Notes: generated from the sequence alone by a model not told the origin. A stretch of 64,000 nt of DNA from Pseudomonas segetis (GCF_900188155.1 NZ_FZOG01000001.1:1139104-1203103); one strand, 5' to 3'. Counted from the first letter of the stretch, positions 47,782-57,276 are shown. Numbers and translations: made by a program.

Positions 47782-50037
47782 GCGAAAACGATCGACCTTC
47801 CACCAGGTCGGCAGGAGTTTGCGAATGGCGGGTTGATTGAAGCGATCGTCGATCAAGTAGACCACGCCTTGATCCTGCACCGTCCGAATAACCCTTCCAG
47901 CGGCCTGAACAACCTTTTGCAGACCCGGATACAGATAGGTGTAGCCATACCCCTTGTTGTCGCCAAACATGGCTTCCATGCGCAGCTTTACCTGTTCATT
48001 GACCGGGTTGATTTGCGGCAGGCCAAGGGTGGCGATGAATGCGCCAATCAGGCGCTCACCGGGTAAATCGATACCCTCACCAAATGCGCCGCCCAGTACC
48101 GCAAAACCAATGCCTCGACTGCTTGTGGTAAAGCGATCAAGGAAGCCTTGCCGCTCAGCTTCTCCCATCTGCCGGGACTGCTGCCAAACCGGGATTTCGG
48201 GATGTGCCAGGCGCAGTTCGTCTATTGCCGCCTGCAGGTAACTGTAGCTACTGAAAAATGCCAGGTAATTGCCGGGTTTCTCCCCGTATTGGCGGGCGAT
48301 CAATGCCGCAATAGGCTGCAAGGAGTAGTCGCGATGGGCGTAACGAGTGGACAGATTACTGATCGCCTGGACCTGCAGTTGTTCGGCACTGAAGGGGGAT
48401 TCCACATCGATCCAGGGCGTATCTTCAGGCAGGCCGAGCAAGTCTGCGTAATAGTCGGCCGGGCTCAAGGTCGCTGAAAACAGGGTGCAGCTGTGTGCGT
48501 CCTCAAAGCGTGGCGCCAGGAAAGGGGCCGGCACTATATTGCGAATACACAGGGTCGAGCCAGAGTTGTCGTCGCGGCTGATATCGAACAAGGAGTGAGG
48601 GCCAAAGGCCTCGGCCAGTCGGCAAAACAGCATGGCATCCAGATAGAAATGCAGCAGTTCAGTAGCGTTGCCCGCGGGTTGTTCGCTGAGATGGTCGGTC
48701 AGGGTGCTGACGGCTTTTTGCAGCGCCATGACAAACAGCTCCGGCGCCATCGGATAGACCTGATACGCCAGTTTTTGCTCAAGCTCCAATTGACGCCAGT
48801 GCCGGCTAATGCGCTCGAGCGGGGCCTTCATCACCCGTGGTGCTATTGATCGCACAGCTTCAAAACGCTGTTGGTTGAGCTCTGCGGTATACATGCCCCG
48901 CGCCCGCTCAATCAGGTTGTGGGCCTCATCCACCAGCAAGGTCACGCGCCATTCGCTGAGCAGCGTCAGGCCATACAGCAGGCCGCCCATGTCGAAGTAA
49001 TAGTTGTAGTCGCAAACCACAATATCGGCCCAGCGGCATAACTCCTGGCTCAGGTAGTACGGACAAACCTGATGCGCCAGGGCAACGCTGCGTACACGCG
49101 CATGGTCGAGCCATTGCCCTTCGAGCGCCGCTTGGCGCGCAGCGGGCAGGCGGTCATAAAAACCTTTGGCCAGTGGGCAAGCGTCGCCGTGACAGGCTTT
49201 GTCTGGATGTTCGCAGGCTTTGTCCCGGGCAACATGTTCGAGCACTCGCAACGGCATGAGGGCTTCCTGTTTGCACAGGGTGCGCAGGGCATCCAGGGCT
49301 AAGCGCCTGCCCGGTGTCTTGGCTGTCAGAAAGAACAAGCGATCAAGCTTTTGCCCAGCAAACGCCTTGAGTTGAGGAAACAGCGTACCCAGTGTCTTGC
49401 CAATCCCAGTGGTCGCTTGCGCCATCAAGCAATGGCCGTCGCGCGCGGCCCGGTAAACGGCATTGGCCAATTGGCGCTGGCCGCTGCGAAATTCAGGGTG
49501 GGGAAACTTGAGGTTTAGCAGCGACTGGTCGCGGCGCAGGCGATGAGCTTGTTCGTATTGCGCCCAATGGATGTACCGGCTGCATTGCAGGGTGAAGAAG
49601 GCCTGTAATTCATCGGCACTGAGGCTTTGGTGAAAGGCCGTCTCATGTTGGGTCAGCACATTGAAATAGACCACGGCCAGGTTTATTTCCGGCAGCCCCC
49701 GCTCGGCGCAGAGCAACCAGCCATACACTTTCGCCTGAGCCCAGTGCAGTAGCCGGTGATTTGCAGGTATACGGCTGATATCGCCACGATGGGTCTTGAT
49801 TTCTTCAAGCAGGTTCTGCTCCGGGTCGTAGCCATCGGCGCGTCCACGTACGAGCAGTCCCTGGTGTTCACCGCTCAAAGGTAATTCGGGGACGTAACCC
49901 GGTCCGCGCCTGGCGACCACAATGGCATGGCCGGCCATGCCTTCCTGGGCCGTGGGCGAGGGCGTGAAGCGCAAATCAAGGTCACCGACCTTGGCGGTAA
50001 ACTCGCAGAGCGCGCGTACCGCGACCTGATACTTCAA
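47755..50037 (-). CDS. PD-(D/E)XK nuclease–DinG/XPD-type helicase fusion
   Basis: 760 residues. The N-terminal ~170 residues look like a RecB/Cas4-type PD-(D/E)XK nuclease: LLVRGRADGYDPEQNLLEEIKT (acidic residue, then E-x-K) and HWAQAKVYGWLLCAE (the Q-x3-Y motif). A superfamily 2 XPD/DinG-like helicase follows: LMAQATTGIGKTLGTLFP (Walker A), a cysteine-rich Fe–S segment (KACEHPDKACHGDAC and HQVCPYYL), LLVDEAHN (DEAH box), VLGGAFGEGIDLPGE and QAAGRVIRT (motif VI). TTG 50037 overlaps the VRR-NUC stop as TTGA. ATG 50049 is the alternative and adds MGRR. It is coupled to the FAN1-like gene; a LexA-type box precedes the operon. Confidence 0.85.
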   Translation of the reverse strand: MKYQVAVRALCEFTAKVGDLDLRFTPSPTAQEGMAGHAIVVARRGPGYVPELPLSGEHQGLLVRGRADGYDPEQNLLEEIKTHRGDISRIPANHRLLHWAQAKVYGWLLCAERGLPEINLAVVYFNVLTQHETAFHQSLSADELQAFFTLQCSRYIHWAQYEQAHRLRRDQSLLNLKFPHPEFRSGQRQLANAVYRAARDGHCLMAQATTGIGKTLGTLFPQLKAFAGQKLDRLFFLTAKTPGRRLALDALRTLCKQEALMPLRVLEHVARDKACEHPDKACHGDACPLAKGFYDRLPAARQAALEGQWLDHARVRSVALAHQVCPYYLSQELCRWADIVVCDYNYYFDMGGLLYGLTLLSEWRVTLLVDEAHNLIERARGMYTAELNQQRFEAVRSIAPRVMKAPLERISRHWRQLELEQKLAYQVYPMAPELFVMALQKAVSTLTDHLSEQPAGNATELLHFYLDAMLFCRLAEAFGPHSLFDISRDDNSGSTLCIRNIVPAPFLAPRFEDAHSCTLFSATLSPADYYADLLGLPEDTPWIDVESPFSAEQLQVQAISNLSTRYAHRDYSLQPIAALIARQYGEKPGNYLAFFSSYSYLQAAIDELRLAHPEIPVWQQSRQMGEAERQGFLDRFTTSSRGIGFAVLGGAFGEGIDLPGERLIGAFIATLGLPQINPVNEQVKLRMEAMFGDNKGYGYTYLYPGLQKVVQAAGRVIRTVQDQGVVYLIDDRFNQPAIRKLLPTWWKVDRFRLPLKPVHS

Positions 50038-51695
50038 GCGTCGGCCCATTGCACGTAGCAGACATCCACCGGCATATTGTGTTCGGCACAAAAGGCCAGC
50101 CAACGGCGCTGGTTATCTTGTAGACGGTCGCCCGGGCCCTTGACCTCAATCATGCGGTAGCGCCTGTGTTCGGGCCAGAATTGAATGAGATCGGGCATGC
50201 CCGCGCGGTTGGCCTTGATATCGACCAGTAGGCGCTCGAACCATGCCCGCAGGTGCGCGGCGGGCAGGCATTCCAGGGCTTGCTCCAGCAGATGTTGATC
50301 GAGGGCGGCCCAGAATACAAAGGGTGACTGGATACCAAATTTTTCGGCATAGTTTTGCCGTATCACATCCTTGTAAGCCTCTGACTCCAGCAGTTCAAGG
50401 CTGCGTACAAATAATGACTGGCGCTGGCTATAAAACTCGCTACTGAGCAAATCGACCGGGCCACTCTGGAAGGGGTGGAAAAACGCACCCGGCACAGGCG
50501 CGAAAATGGCTTGCCAGCACAGCAGCCCAAACAGGCTGCAGATCAGGCTGTTTTCGACGTAGTGCACCGGCCCATCGGGCTGATCGAGGTGTTGGGCCAC
50601 CGCAAACTCGACACTTTGGGCCTCGGGCCTGGGTAGCACCAGGTCAATTCGCGCCGGATTTGCAGGCTTGGCTTTGGCCGGAAGTGGCAGGCCTAGCTGG
50701 CGAGCAAGACGGGTCAAGGCACGGACCACTGCTTGGGCTTCGGCGTCATTTTCCGGCGCTTGCAGCGCCTGGCTAGCCAGCTCATAGGCCTGCTGATGGC
50801 GTCCTAGTCGCTCCAATACGCGGATCTGTCGCAACCGTGCACCGACATAGCGACAATCTGCATAAAAGGCCAATGCGCTTTCGAGCTGAGCCTCACGCTC
50901 CAGTTGCTGTCCCATGGCGAACAACAGCTTGTTGCGCCGCGCGGCGAGAAAGGCCGTGTCGCAGGGCAGGCTGCCGATGCGTTGGAGAATGGGCTCAATT
51001 GCCTGGCCTGACTCGAATTGCTCGCGGCACTCATGCAGATCCAGGTAGCAATCCACATCGGCACTGCAGCGAAAGGCGCGGGAATCGGCGCCAAGCTCGA
51101 CCTGCTCGTAGCGAAAGATACCCAGCTCTGCGAGGACAAATTCTGACCAGTCCTGGCGCAGGTTGCCAAAGAACATCAGCCGCAGGCGTTGGCACAACGG
51201 GTCGATGGTCAGCGACAGTATTTGCTCAGCACTGTTGGGGCACCAACTTGCGAAGGCGCGTGGTTCGGGCTGCTCATCAGCTAGCCGCTCAAACAGCTGG
51301 GTCTTGCTCATGGAACATGTAAGTGCGGTTTTTTCGCCCAGGTGCACAAGGATTTCATCTTTGCGCAACAGCTTGAACAGTTCATCAAGGCTCAGAGCAG
51401 CGTCATGTTCTATCCAGCCAGCATCAAGCAAAGGCTGGGCCGCTGAACGGCTGCAGGAAATTTCTTCATAGTTCAGCTTGTCGAGGCGGAAATGCCTGCC
51501 TTTGCGCATGATCATGCGTACCAGCAAGGCTTGCGACTGAGTATCGATGAGCGAGAATTGCTGGATAAAGCGAGATTCCGATTCATCGAGCAAATCGGCA
51601 TAGCGTTGTTGCAGCCAGGAGAGCGCCTGCTTGAAATTGGATAGGTAATAAAATCTGGGATGCGACTGCATGGCCGTGCCGGTTGCTGATTGCAT
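50034..51695 (-). CDS. FAN1-like VRR-NUC domain nuclease
   Basis: 553 residues, similar in length to P. aeruginosa FAN1, a structure-specific nuclease that resolves interstrand crosslinks. The N-terminal winged-helix/SAP-like region is RFIQQFSLIDTQSQALLVRMIMRKGRHFRLDKL. A helical TPR-like middle follows (~250–360). The C-terminal VRR-NUC domain has GMPDLIQFWP (catalytic D), IEVKGPGDRLQDNQRRWL (E-x-K and the R-L-x-D-x-Q element). ATG 51695 is chosen; a TTG 6 bases upstream is possible and no clear ribosome site is seen. It is the first gene of a two-gene operon with the nuclease–helicase fusion. Confidence 0.9.
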   Translation of the reverse strand: MQSATGTAMQSHPRFYYLSNFKQALSWLQQRYADLLDESESRFIQQFSLIDTQSQALLVRMIMRKGRHFRLDKLNYEEISCSRSAAQPLLDAGWIEHDAALSLDELFKLLRKDEILVHLGEKTALTCSMSKTQLFERLADEQPEPRAFASWCPNSAEQILSLTIDPLCQRLRLMFFGNLRQDWSEFVLAELGIFRYEQVELGADSRAFRCSADVDCYLDLHECREQFESGQAIEPILQRIGSLPCDTAFLAARRNKLLFAMGQQLEREAQLESALAFYADCRYVGARLRQIRVLERLGRHQQAYELASQALQAPENDAEAQAVVRALTRLARQLGLPLPAKAKPANPARIDLVLPRPEAQSVEFAVAQHLDQPDGPVHYVENSLICSLFGLLCWQAIFAPVPGAFFHPFQSGPVDLLSSEFYSQRQSLFVRSLELLESEAYKDVIRQNYAEKFGIQSPFVFWAALDQHLLEQALECLPAAHLRAWFERLLVDIKANRAGMPDLIQFWPEHRRYRMIEVKGPGDRLQDNQRRWLAFCAEHNMPVDVCYVQWADA

Positions 51696-51758
51696 GGACA
51701 AGCGCCATGCACAGTGGATGGAAGCGCGCTGCGATTTATCCCGACAGTTTAACCTTGG

Positions 51759-51774
51759 CTGTTTGTTTATACAG
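51759..51774. promoter_or_regulatory. LexA-type SOS box upstream of the FAN1-like operon
   Basis: CTGTTTGTTTATACAG is an exact CTGT-N8-ACAG match with an AT-only spacer apart from one G, followed by TA as in the extended consensus. It lies 64 bases upstream of the FAN1-like start, the usual range for a LexA-repressed promoter, and 122 bases before the divergent lysR gene. Confidence 0.75.
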
Positions 51775-51895
51775 TATTAATTTTCAGTAGGCGCCCAATG
51801 GTTGCTCATCTGCTTCAGCAGGTCGCTGGCGTGATTTAATAGGGACGGCGTTTAAGCCAATTCTTCCTTGAACTGACGATGGATGGATCACCGCC

Positions 51896-52816
51896 TTGGA
51901 TAAACTCATGGCCATGCGCATGTTTGTCGAAACGGTCGAAGCCAAGGGGTTTTCAGCCGCCGCCCGCAAGGTTGGACTGGCGACTTCATCAGTCACGCGA
52001 ATGGTCGATTCGCTTGAGGCCGATTTGGGCAGCGTATTGCTCAACCGTTCCACGCGACAAATCAGTCTGACTGAAGCTGGCGGTGTTTACTACAACAGTG
52101 CACGGCTGATTCTTGATGCCGTGGCGGACGCGGATGCCGAGGTTACCGATCAGGGAGATGAGCCTGTCGGGGTGTTGCGCGTGTGCGTGCCGGTCGAGTT
52201 TGGCCGAAGCGTAATTATTCCGCAGCTGCACCGGCTGCTGGCGCGTTATCCACGCCTGGAAATCAACCTGACCCAGAGTGATGAAATCATCGACCTGTTC
52301 AGTCAGCGTGTCGATCTATCGGTTCGACTGGGCGCCGCGTTGGTCAACGACAACGTAGTATGCCGAACCATCGGCCATTTCCAGCGGTGGGCCATTGCCA
52401 GTCCCGATTACCTGGCCAGGCACTCGCTGCCCGTTGAACCGGCCGATCTTTCACAGCATCAATGCCTGGCATTTGACTTTGGTAACGGCAAGCCGAGCTG
52501 GGTGTTTGAGGGCGCTGAGCAAAGCATCAGCGTAGCCGTGCAAGGTCGCTTGAGAAGCAATAATGCCGGCACTCTTCGCCAGGCTGCACTGGATGGCTGT
52601 GGAATCGCGCTGCTTGCAGATTGGCTGGTCGAGGAGGATGTCAGAGCGGGACGTTTGACGCGGCTGTTGGAGGACTATCAAGTCAGCCCCGGCCAGGCAC
52701 AGGCAACGATAAATGTGCTTTATCTGCCCAATCACAGGATGTCGACACGGGTGAGGGTGTTTATCGAGTTCTTGCAACAGATACTTGCCGAAACAAGCCA
52801 TCCCACGCCGGAATAA
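51896..52816 (+). CDS. LysR-family transcriptional regulator
   Basis: 306 residues from a TTG at 51896 (MDKLMAMRMFVETVEAKGFSAAARKV, typical of the family). ATG 51908 is the alternative. HTH ~1–60 (SSVTRMVDSLEADLGSVLL). Substrate domain ~90–300 (LRVCVPVEFGRSVIIPQLHRLL). The next gene downstream on the same strand is an MFS transporter, 161 bp away with a dyad between them, and it is the likely target. Confidence 0.88.
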   Translation: MDKLMAMRMFVETVEAKGFSAAARKVGLATSSVTRMVDSLEADLGSVLLNRSTRQISLTEAGGVYYNSARLILDAVADADAEVTDQGDEPVGVLRVCVPVEFGRSVIIPQLHRLLARYPRLEINLTQSDEIIDLFSQRVDLSVRLGAALVNDNVVCRTIGHFQRWAIASPDYLARHSLPVEPADLSQHQCLAFDFGNGKPSWVFEGAEQSISVAVQGRLRSNNAGTLRQAALDGCGIALLADWLVEEDVRAGRLTRLLEDYQVSPGQAQATINVLYLPNHRMSTRVRVFIEFLQQILAETSHPTPE

Positions 52817-52822
52817 TACGCT

Positions 52823-52839
52823 ATTGCAGTTTATGCAAT
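52823..52839. promoter_or_regulatory. Dyad with T-N11-A core between LysR and MFS genes
   Basis: ATTGCA–GTTTA–TGCAAT, 6-bp perfect arms; the inner TGCA–GTTTA–TGCA has T-N11-A spacing. It lies about 140 bases before the MFS start and 6 bases after the lysR stop. Confidence 0.5.
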
Positions 52840-52977
52840 GCTGAGTTGCAGGCCCTTCCCATTCTCTTGGTCGCCCTGCGGCACTAAGGTGATTGCACAG
52901 CTCGACACGGCAAGCCACTAATGCCGAGGCTAATGGAGCCGGGCCGGGCGCTACACCTTTTCGAAGAGATAATTACC

Positions 52978-54183
52978 ATGACCGATGCAACGACTGTGCA
53001 GGCTCGCATGACCACACACACCTTGACGGGTGGCTTGGTTACCCTGTTTGCATTCTGCTGTGGCGCCATAGTCGCCAACCTGTATTACGCACAGCCAATT
53101 GTCGAGTTGATTGCGCCTGATATCGGGCTTTCAGCCGATGGCGCCAGCTTGATCGTTTCGCTTACCCAGATTGGCTATGCACTCGGGCTCCTGCTCCTGG
53201 TACCTTTGGCCGATCTTTTTGAAAATCGCAAGTTGATGATTGGCAGCGCCCTGATTGCGGGTGCCTGTTTATTGGCTGCGGGAATGTCCAGGCAACCCAA
53301 TGTGTTCCTGCTGTTATCGTTGCTGATTGGCTTCAGCTCGGTTTCAGTGCAAATGCTGATCCCACTGGCCGCGCACCTTGCCCCGGAAGAAAGTCGCGGC
53401 AGGGTAGTTGGCAACATCATGGGTGGCCTGTTGTTAGGCATACTTCTGGCGCGGCCGATTTCCAGTCTGGTGGCGGATCACTTTGGCTGGCGCATGGTGT
53501 TTTTCGGCGCAGCGGCTGTGATGCTGGTCATTATTCTGGTCATGGGCTTGACCATTCCGGCCCGCAAACCAACCCAGCACACCACCTATGCAAGGCTTAT
53601 GGGGTCGTTGATCAGCCTGGTGCGTACCCAGCCAGTGCTGCGCCAGCGTGCGTTGTATCAAGGGTTTATGTTTGCCAGTTTCAGCCTGTTCTGGACGGCT
53701 GCGCCGATCGAGCTGATGCGTCATCACGGCCTGTCACAGACGCAAATCGCCATTTTCGCCCTGGTCGGTGCGATCGGCGCATTAGCTGCGCCAATTGCGG
53801 GGCGCATGGCTGATGCGGGGCACACCTACAAGGCGTCCGGTGCGGCCATGTTGATCGCTGCTGGTGCTTTCCTGATTGGCTGGACTGGCGTGGGCTACAG
53901 CGTGATTGGCCTGGCCTTGACTGGCGTACTGCTGGATTTCGCCTGCCAGATGAATATGGTCCTGGGCCAGCGCGCGGTGTATGCGCTTGACGCACATAGC
54001 CGCGCCCGCCTCAATGCGCTGTACATGACCACTATATTTATCGGTGGTGCCATCGGTTCGGCAATCGCCAGCCCCCTGTACGAGGCTGCAGGCTGGACAG
54101 GGGTTGTGATTGCCGGCGGCGCCTTGCCCTTGATTGCATTGCTGGTATTTCTGTTTAAAGAGCATGCGTCCAGCCAGGCCTGA
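52978..54183 (+). CDS. MFS transporter
   Basis: 401 residues, 12 membrane spans. TM1 is LVTLFAFCCGAIVANLYYAQP. Motif A-like LADLFENRKLM lies between TM2 and TM3. VGNIMGGLLLGILLARPISSLVADHFGWR is typical of a sugar/drug efflux group of pseudomonads. ATG 52978 is preferred; the longer opening adds 19 hydrophilic residues. Its stop lies 10 bp from the fdsD end, convergent without a visible terminator. Substrate unknown; control by the upstream LysR gene is inferred. Confidence 0.85.
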   Translation: MTDATTVQARMTTHTLTGGLVTLFAFCCGAIVANLYYAQPIVELIAPDIGLSADGASLIVSLTQIGYALGLLLLVPLADLFENRKLMIGSALIAGACLLAAGMSRQPNVFLLLSLLIGFSSVSVQMLIPLAAHLAPEESRGRVVGNIMGGLLLGILLARPISSLVADHFGWRMVFFGAAAVMLVIILVMGLTIPARKPTQHTTYARLMGSLISLVRTQPVLRQRALYQGFMFASFSLFWTAAPIELMRHHGLSQTQIAIFALVGAIGALAAPIAGRMADAGHTYKASGAAMLIAAGAFLIGWTGVGYSVIGLALTGVLLDFACQMNMVLGQRAVYALDAHSRARLNALYMTTIFIGGAIGSAIASPLYEAAGWTGVVIAGGALPLIALLVFLFKEHASSQA

Positions 54184-54193
54184 ACTCGGCTGG

Positions 54194-54403
54194 CTAGACG
54201 CCCCCTGATTCGGACAGCGCAGCCTTAACCAGCGGGTGCAGGTTATTCTGCGCTTGCAAAGCACTCAAGTCATGTCGCATGGCTGGCGTCCAGTAGCTCT
54301 GCAGGTGCTGCTGGACGCTGCGTACCGCCAGGGCGGTGTCGCTTTCACTGGCGAAGAATTGCGCAATTTGATTGGCCATTTTTACCAGGTTTTCATTGCT
54401 CAT
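54194..54403 (-). CDS. fdsD: Formate dehydrogenase subunit delta (FdsD)
   Basis: 69 residues, last gene of fdsGBAD. It matches the small FdsD family: NLVKMANQIAQFFASE near the start and AVRSVQQHLQSYWTPAMR in the middle. FdsD is needed for stable assembly or activity of the soluble NAD-dependent formate dehydrogenase. It overlaps fdsA by 4 bases (ATGA), so it is translationally coupled. Confidence 0.9.
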   Translation of the reverse strand: MSNENLVKMANQIAQFFASESDTALAVRSVQQHLQSYWTPAMRHDLSALQAQNNLHPLVKAALSESGGV

Positions 54404-57276
54404 TTGGCCACCCCGGCTTTTGCAGGCAGACGTCGCTGCTTGAGAAGTCGATGCTGTTCATCACTGAACGCCTGATAGCGCTTTTGCCATTCGGATGGGT
54501 GATAAACCCGCGACACTTCGACTGCCGTGACCTTGTATTCAGGGCAGTTTGTGGCCCAGTCAGAGTTATCTGTGGTGATTACGTTGGCGCCTGACTCCGG
54601 AAAATGGAAGGTGGTGTAGACCACGCCCGCCGCGACTCGCTCGCTGACTTTGGCTCGCAATACGGTTTGCCCGGCACGGCTGCCAATACCCACCCAGTCA
54701 TCGTCATTGATGCCTCGGCTCTCGGCATCACTTGGGTGGATTTCCAGGCGATCCTCTTCATGCCAGGCGATGTTGTCGGTACGGCGGGTCTGGGCGCCGA
54801 CATTGTATTGGCTGAGGATCCGGCCGGTGGTCAGCAGGAGCGGGAAGCGGCTGTTGACCTTTTCCTCGGTGGGCACGTATCCGGTGAGCATAAAACGGCC
54901 CTTGCCACGCACGAACTGTTCGATGTGCATGGTTGGCGTGCCTGCCGGGGCTTCGTCGGTACATGGCCATTGCAAGCTACCGTGGCGATCAAGCTCGGCA
55001 TAGCTCACCCGGGAAAAGGTCGGCGTCAGGCGGGCAATTTCATCCATGATTTGTGCAGGATGCCGGTAGTCCATCGGATAACCCAAGGCATTGGCCAGTG
55101 CCATGGTCGCTTGCCAGTCGGCCTTGCCAGCCAGCGGCTCCATGACCTTGCGCACCCGGTTTATCCGGCGCTCGGCGTTGGTAAAGGTGCCGTCCTTCTC
55201 AAGAAAGGAACTGCCCGGCAGAAATACATGGGCGAACTTGGCTGTCTCGTTGAGGAAAATGTCCTGCACGATAATGCATTCCATCGCCGACAGCGCCGCT
55301 GTCACATGCTGTGTATTTGGATCACTTTGCGCGATGTCTTCACCTTGGCAGTAGAGCGCCTTGAAGCTGCCATCCAAGGCTGACTCGAACATATTCGGAA
55401 TGCGTAGCCCAGGGTCAGGTTGCAGGCTGACATTCCAGGCCGCTTCGAATTCGTTGCGAACAGCCTCGTTGGAAATATGCCGGTACCCGGGCAGTTCGTG
55501 GGGAAAGGAGCCCATGTCACATGAGCCCTGTACATTGTTCTGGCCACGCAACGGATTGACCCCAACGCCTTCACGGCCAATATTGCCGGTGACCATCGCC
55601 AGGTTGGCAATGCCCATCACAGCGGTACTGCCTTGACTGTGCTCGGTGATGCCCAGGCCATAGTAGATCGCTGCATTGCCACCGGTGGCGTAGAGGCGGG
55701 CGGCTGCGCGTATTTGTTCGGCAGGCACGCCACAGATTGGGCCCAGGATCTCGGGGGCATGCTCCGGCTGGCTGACAAAATCGCGCCAGCGGGCAAAATC
55801 CGCATCCTCGCAGCGCTCCTCAATAAAACGCTGGTTGAGCAGCCCCTCGCTGACGATCACATTGGCCAGGGCATTGAGCATGGCCACGTTGGTGCCGGGT
55901 CGCAGCTGGAGGTGGAGTTCAGCGCGGGCGTGGGCCGAGTCGACCAGGTCGATGCGCCTCGGATCAATCACAATCAAGCGCGCGCCCTGGCGAAGACGGC
56001 GCTTGAGCTGGGAAGCGAATACCGGGTGGGCGTCCGTGGGGTTGGCACCCATCACCAGAATGACATCGGCCTGCATCACCGAGTCGAAACTCTGGGTACC
56101 GGCTGATTCGCCCAGGGTCTGCTTCAAGCCATAGCCTGTGGGCGAGTGACAAACGCGCGCGCAGGTGTCGACATTGTTATTGCCAAAGGCTGCACGAACC
56201 AGTTTTTGCACCAGGTAGGTTTCTTCGTTGGTGCAGCGGCTGGAGGTGATGCCTCCGATTGAGTCGCGGCCGTACTTGAGTTGTATGCGGCGTAATTCGC
56301 TGGCAGCGTAATTGACCGCCTCATCCCAACTGACCTCTTGCCAGGGGTCGCCAATATGCTTGCGGATCATGGGTTTGGTGATGCGGTCTGGATGGGTGGC
56401 ATACCCCCAGGCAAAGCGTCCTTTGACGCAAGAGTGACCGTGGTTGGCATGGCCGTTCTTGTCCGGAACCATGCGCACCAGTTGATCACCCTTCATTTCT
56501 GCTCGGAAGGAGCAACCCACGCCGCAATAGGCGCAGGTGGTGATGACGCTGCGCTCAGGCTGGCCCTGCTGCACAACGCTTTTCTCCATCAGCGTGGCGG
56601 TTGGGCAGGCTTGCACGCAGGCACCGCAAGAGACGCATTCAGACTCGATAAAGTTATCGCCACCTGCTGCAGCCACTCGTGACTCAAAGCCGCGACCGCT
56701 GATGGTCAAGGCAAAGGTGCCCTGGGTTTCTTCACAGGCGCGCACGCAACGGTTGCAGACAATGCACTTGCTCGGATCATAATCGAAGTAGGGGTTGGAG
56801 GTATCCTTGGCTTCATCCAGGTGATTGGCACCTTCGTAGCCGTATCGCACCTCGCGCAGGCCGACCTGGCCAGCCACGGTTTGCAACTCGCAGTTGCCGT
56901 TGGCCGAGCAGGTCAGGCAGTCAAGCGGATGATCGGAGATGTACAGCTCCATTACATTGCGCCGCAGCCCGGCCAGTTTGCTGGTCTGCGTACGCACCTT
57001 CATGCCTTCGCTGACAGGCGTGGTGCATGACGCGGGGTAACCACGCATGCCTTCGATTTCTACCAGGCACATGCGGCAGGAGCCAAAAGCCTCCAGGCTG
57101 TCGGTTGCGCAAAGCTTGGGAATTTGATTGCCAAGCAGGGCCGCCGCACGCATCACCGAAGTGCCGGATGGCACGCGTATTTCGCGGCCGTCGATGGTCA
57201 GGCTGACTTCTACAGCGCTTTTACGCGCGGGGGTTCCGTAGTCGATATCAGTTTTCGGATCGAACAGGGTAATCAT
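54400..57276 (-). CDS. fdsA: NAD-dependent formate dehydrogenase, molybdenum subunit alpha (FdsA)
   Basis: Catalytic subunit that oxidises formate to CO2 at bis-MGD. 958 residues. The N-terminal [2Fe-2S] segment has FGSCRMCLVEIEG. HPLDCLTCSANGNCEL holds the His/Cys [4Fe-4S] site. Two ferredoxin-type motifs follow (CIVCNRCVRACEE, CVSCGACVQACPT), and CAYCGVGCSF opens the Mo domain. The Mo ligand is a Cys (VDTCARVCHSPTG), not selenocysteine. The C-terminal MGD-binding domain contains GRILSQYNVGAQTRRTDN. Start MITLFDP at 57276 overlaps the fdsB stop; the longer opening lies inside fdsB. Confidence 0.96.
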   Translation of the reverse strand: MITLFDPKTDIDYGTPARKSAVEVSLTIDGREIRVPSGTSVMRAAALLGNQIPKLCATDSLEAFGSCRMCLVEIEGMRGYPASCTTPVSEGMKVRTQTSKLAGLRRNVMELYISDHPLDCLTCSANGNCELQTVAGQVGLREVRYGYEGANHLDEAKDTSNPYFDYDPSKCIVCNRCVRACEETQGTFALTISGRGFESRVAAAGGDNFIESECVSCGACVQACPTATLMEKSVVQQGQPERSVITTCAYCGVGCSFRAEMKGDQLVRMVPDKNGHANHGHSCVKGRFAWGYATHPDRITKPMIRKHIGDPWQEVSWDEAVNYAASELRRIQLKYGRDSIGGITSSRCTNEETYLVQKLVRAAFGNNNVDTCARVCHSPTGYGLKQTLGESAGTQSFDSVMQADVILVMGANPTDAHPVFASQLKRRLRQGARLIVIDPRRIDLVDSAHARAELHLQLRPGTNVAMLNALANVIVSEGLLNQRFIEERCEDADFARWRDFVSQPEHAPEILGPICGVPAEQIRAAARLYATGGNAAIYYGLGITEHSQGSTAVMGIANLAMVTGNIGREGVGVNPLRGQNNVQGSCDMGSFPHELPGYRHISNEAVRNEFEAAWNVSLQPDPGLRIPNMFESALDGSFKALYCQGEDIAQSDPNTQHVTAALSAMECIIVQDIFLNETAKFAHVFLPGSSFLEKDGTFTNAERRINRVRKVMEPLAGKADWQATMALANALGYPMDYRHPAQIMDEIARLTPTFSRVSYAELDRHGSLQWPCTDEAPAGTPTMHIEQFVRGKGRFMLTGYVPTEEKVNSRFPLLLTTGRILSQYNVGAQTRRTDNIAWHEEDRLEIHPSDAESRGINDDDWVGIGSRAGQTVLRAKVSERVAAGVVYTTFHFPESGANVITTDNSDWATNCPEYKVTAVEVSRVYHPSEWQKRYQAFSDEQHRLLKQRRLPAKAGVAK

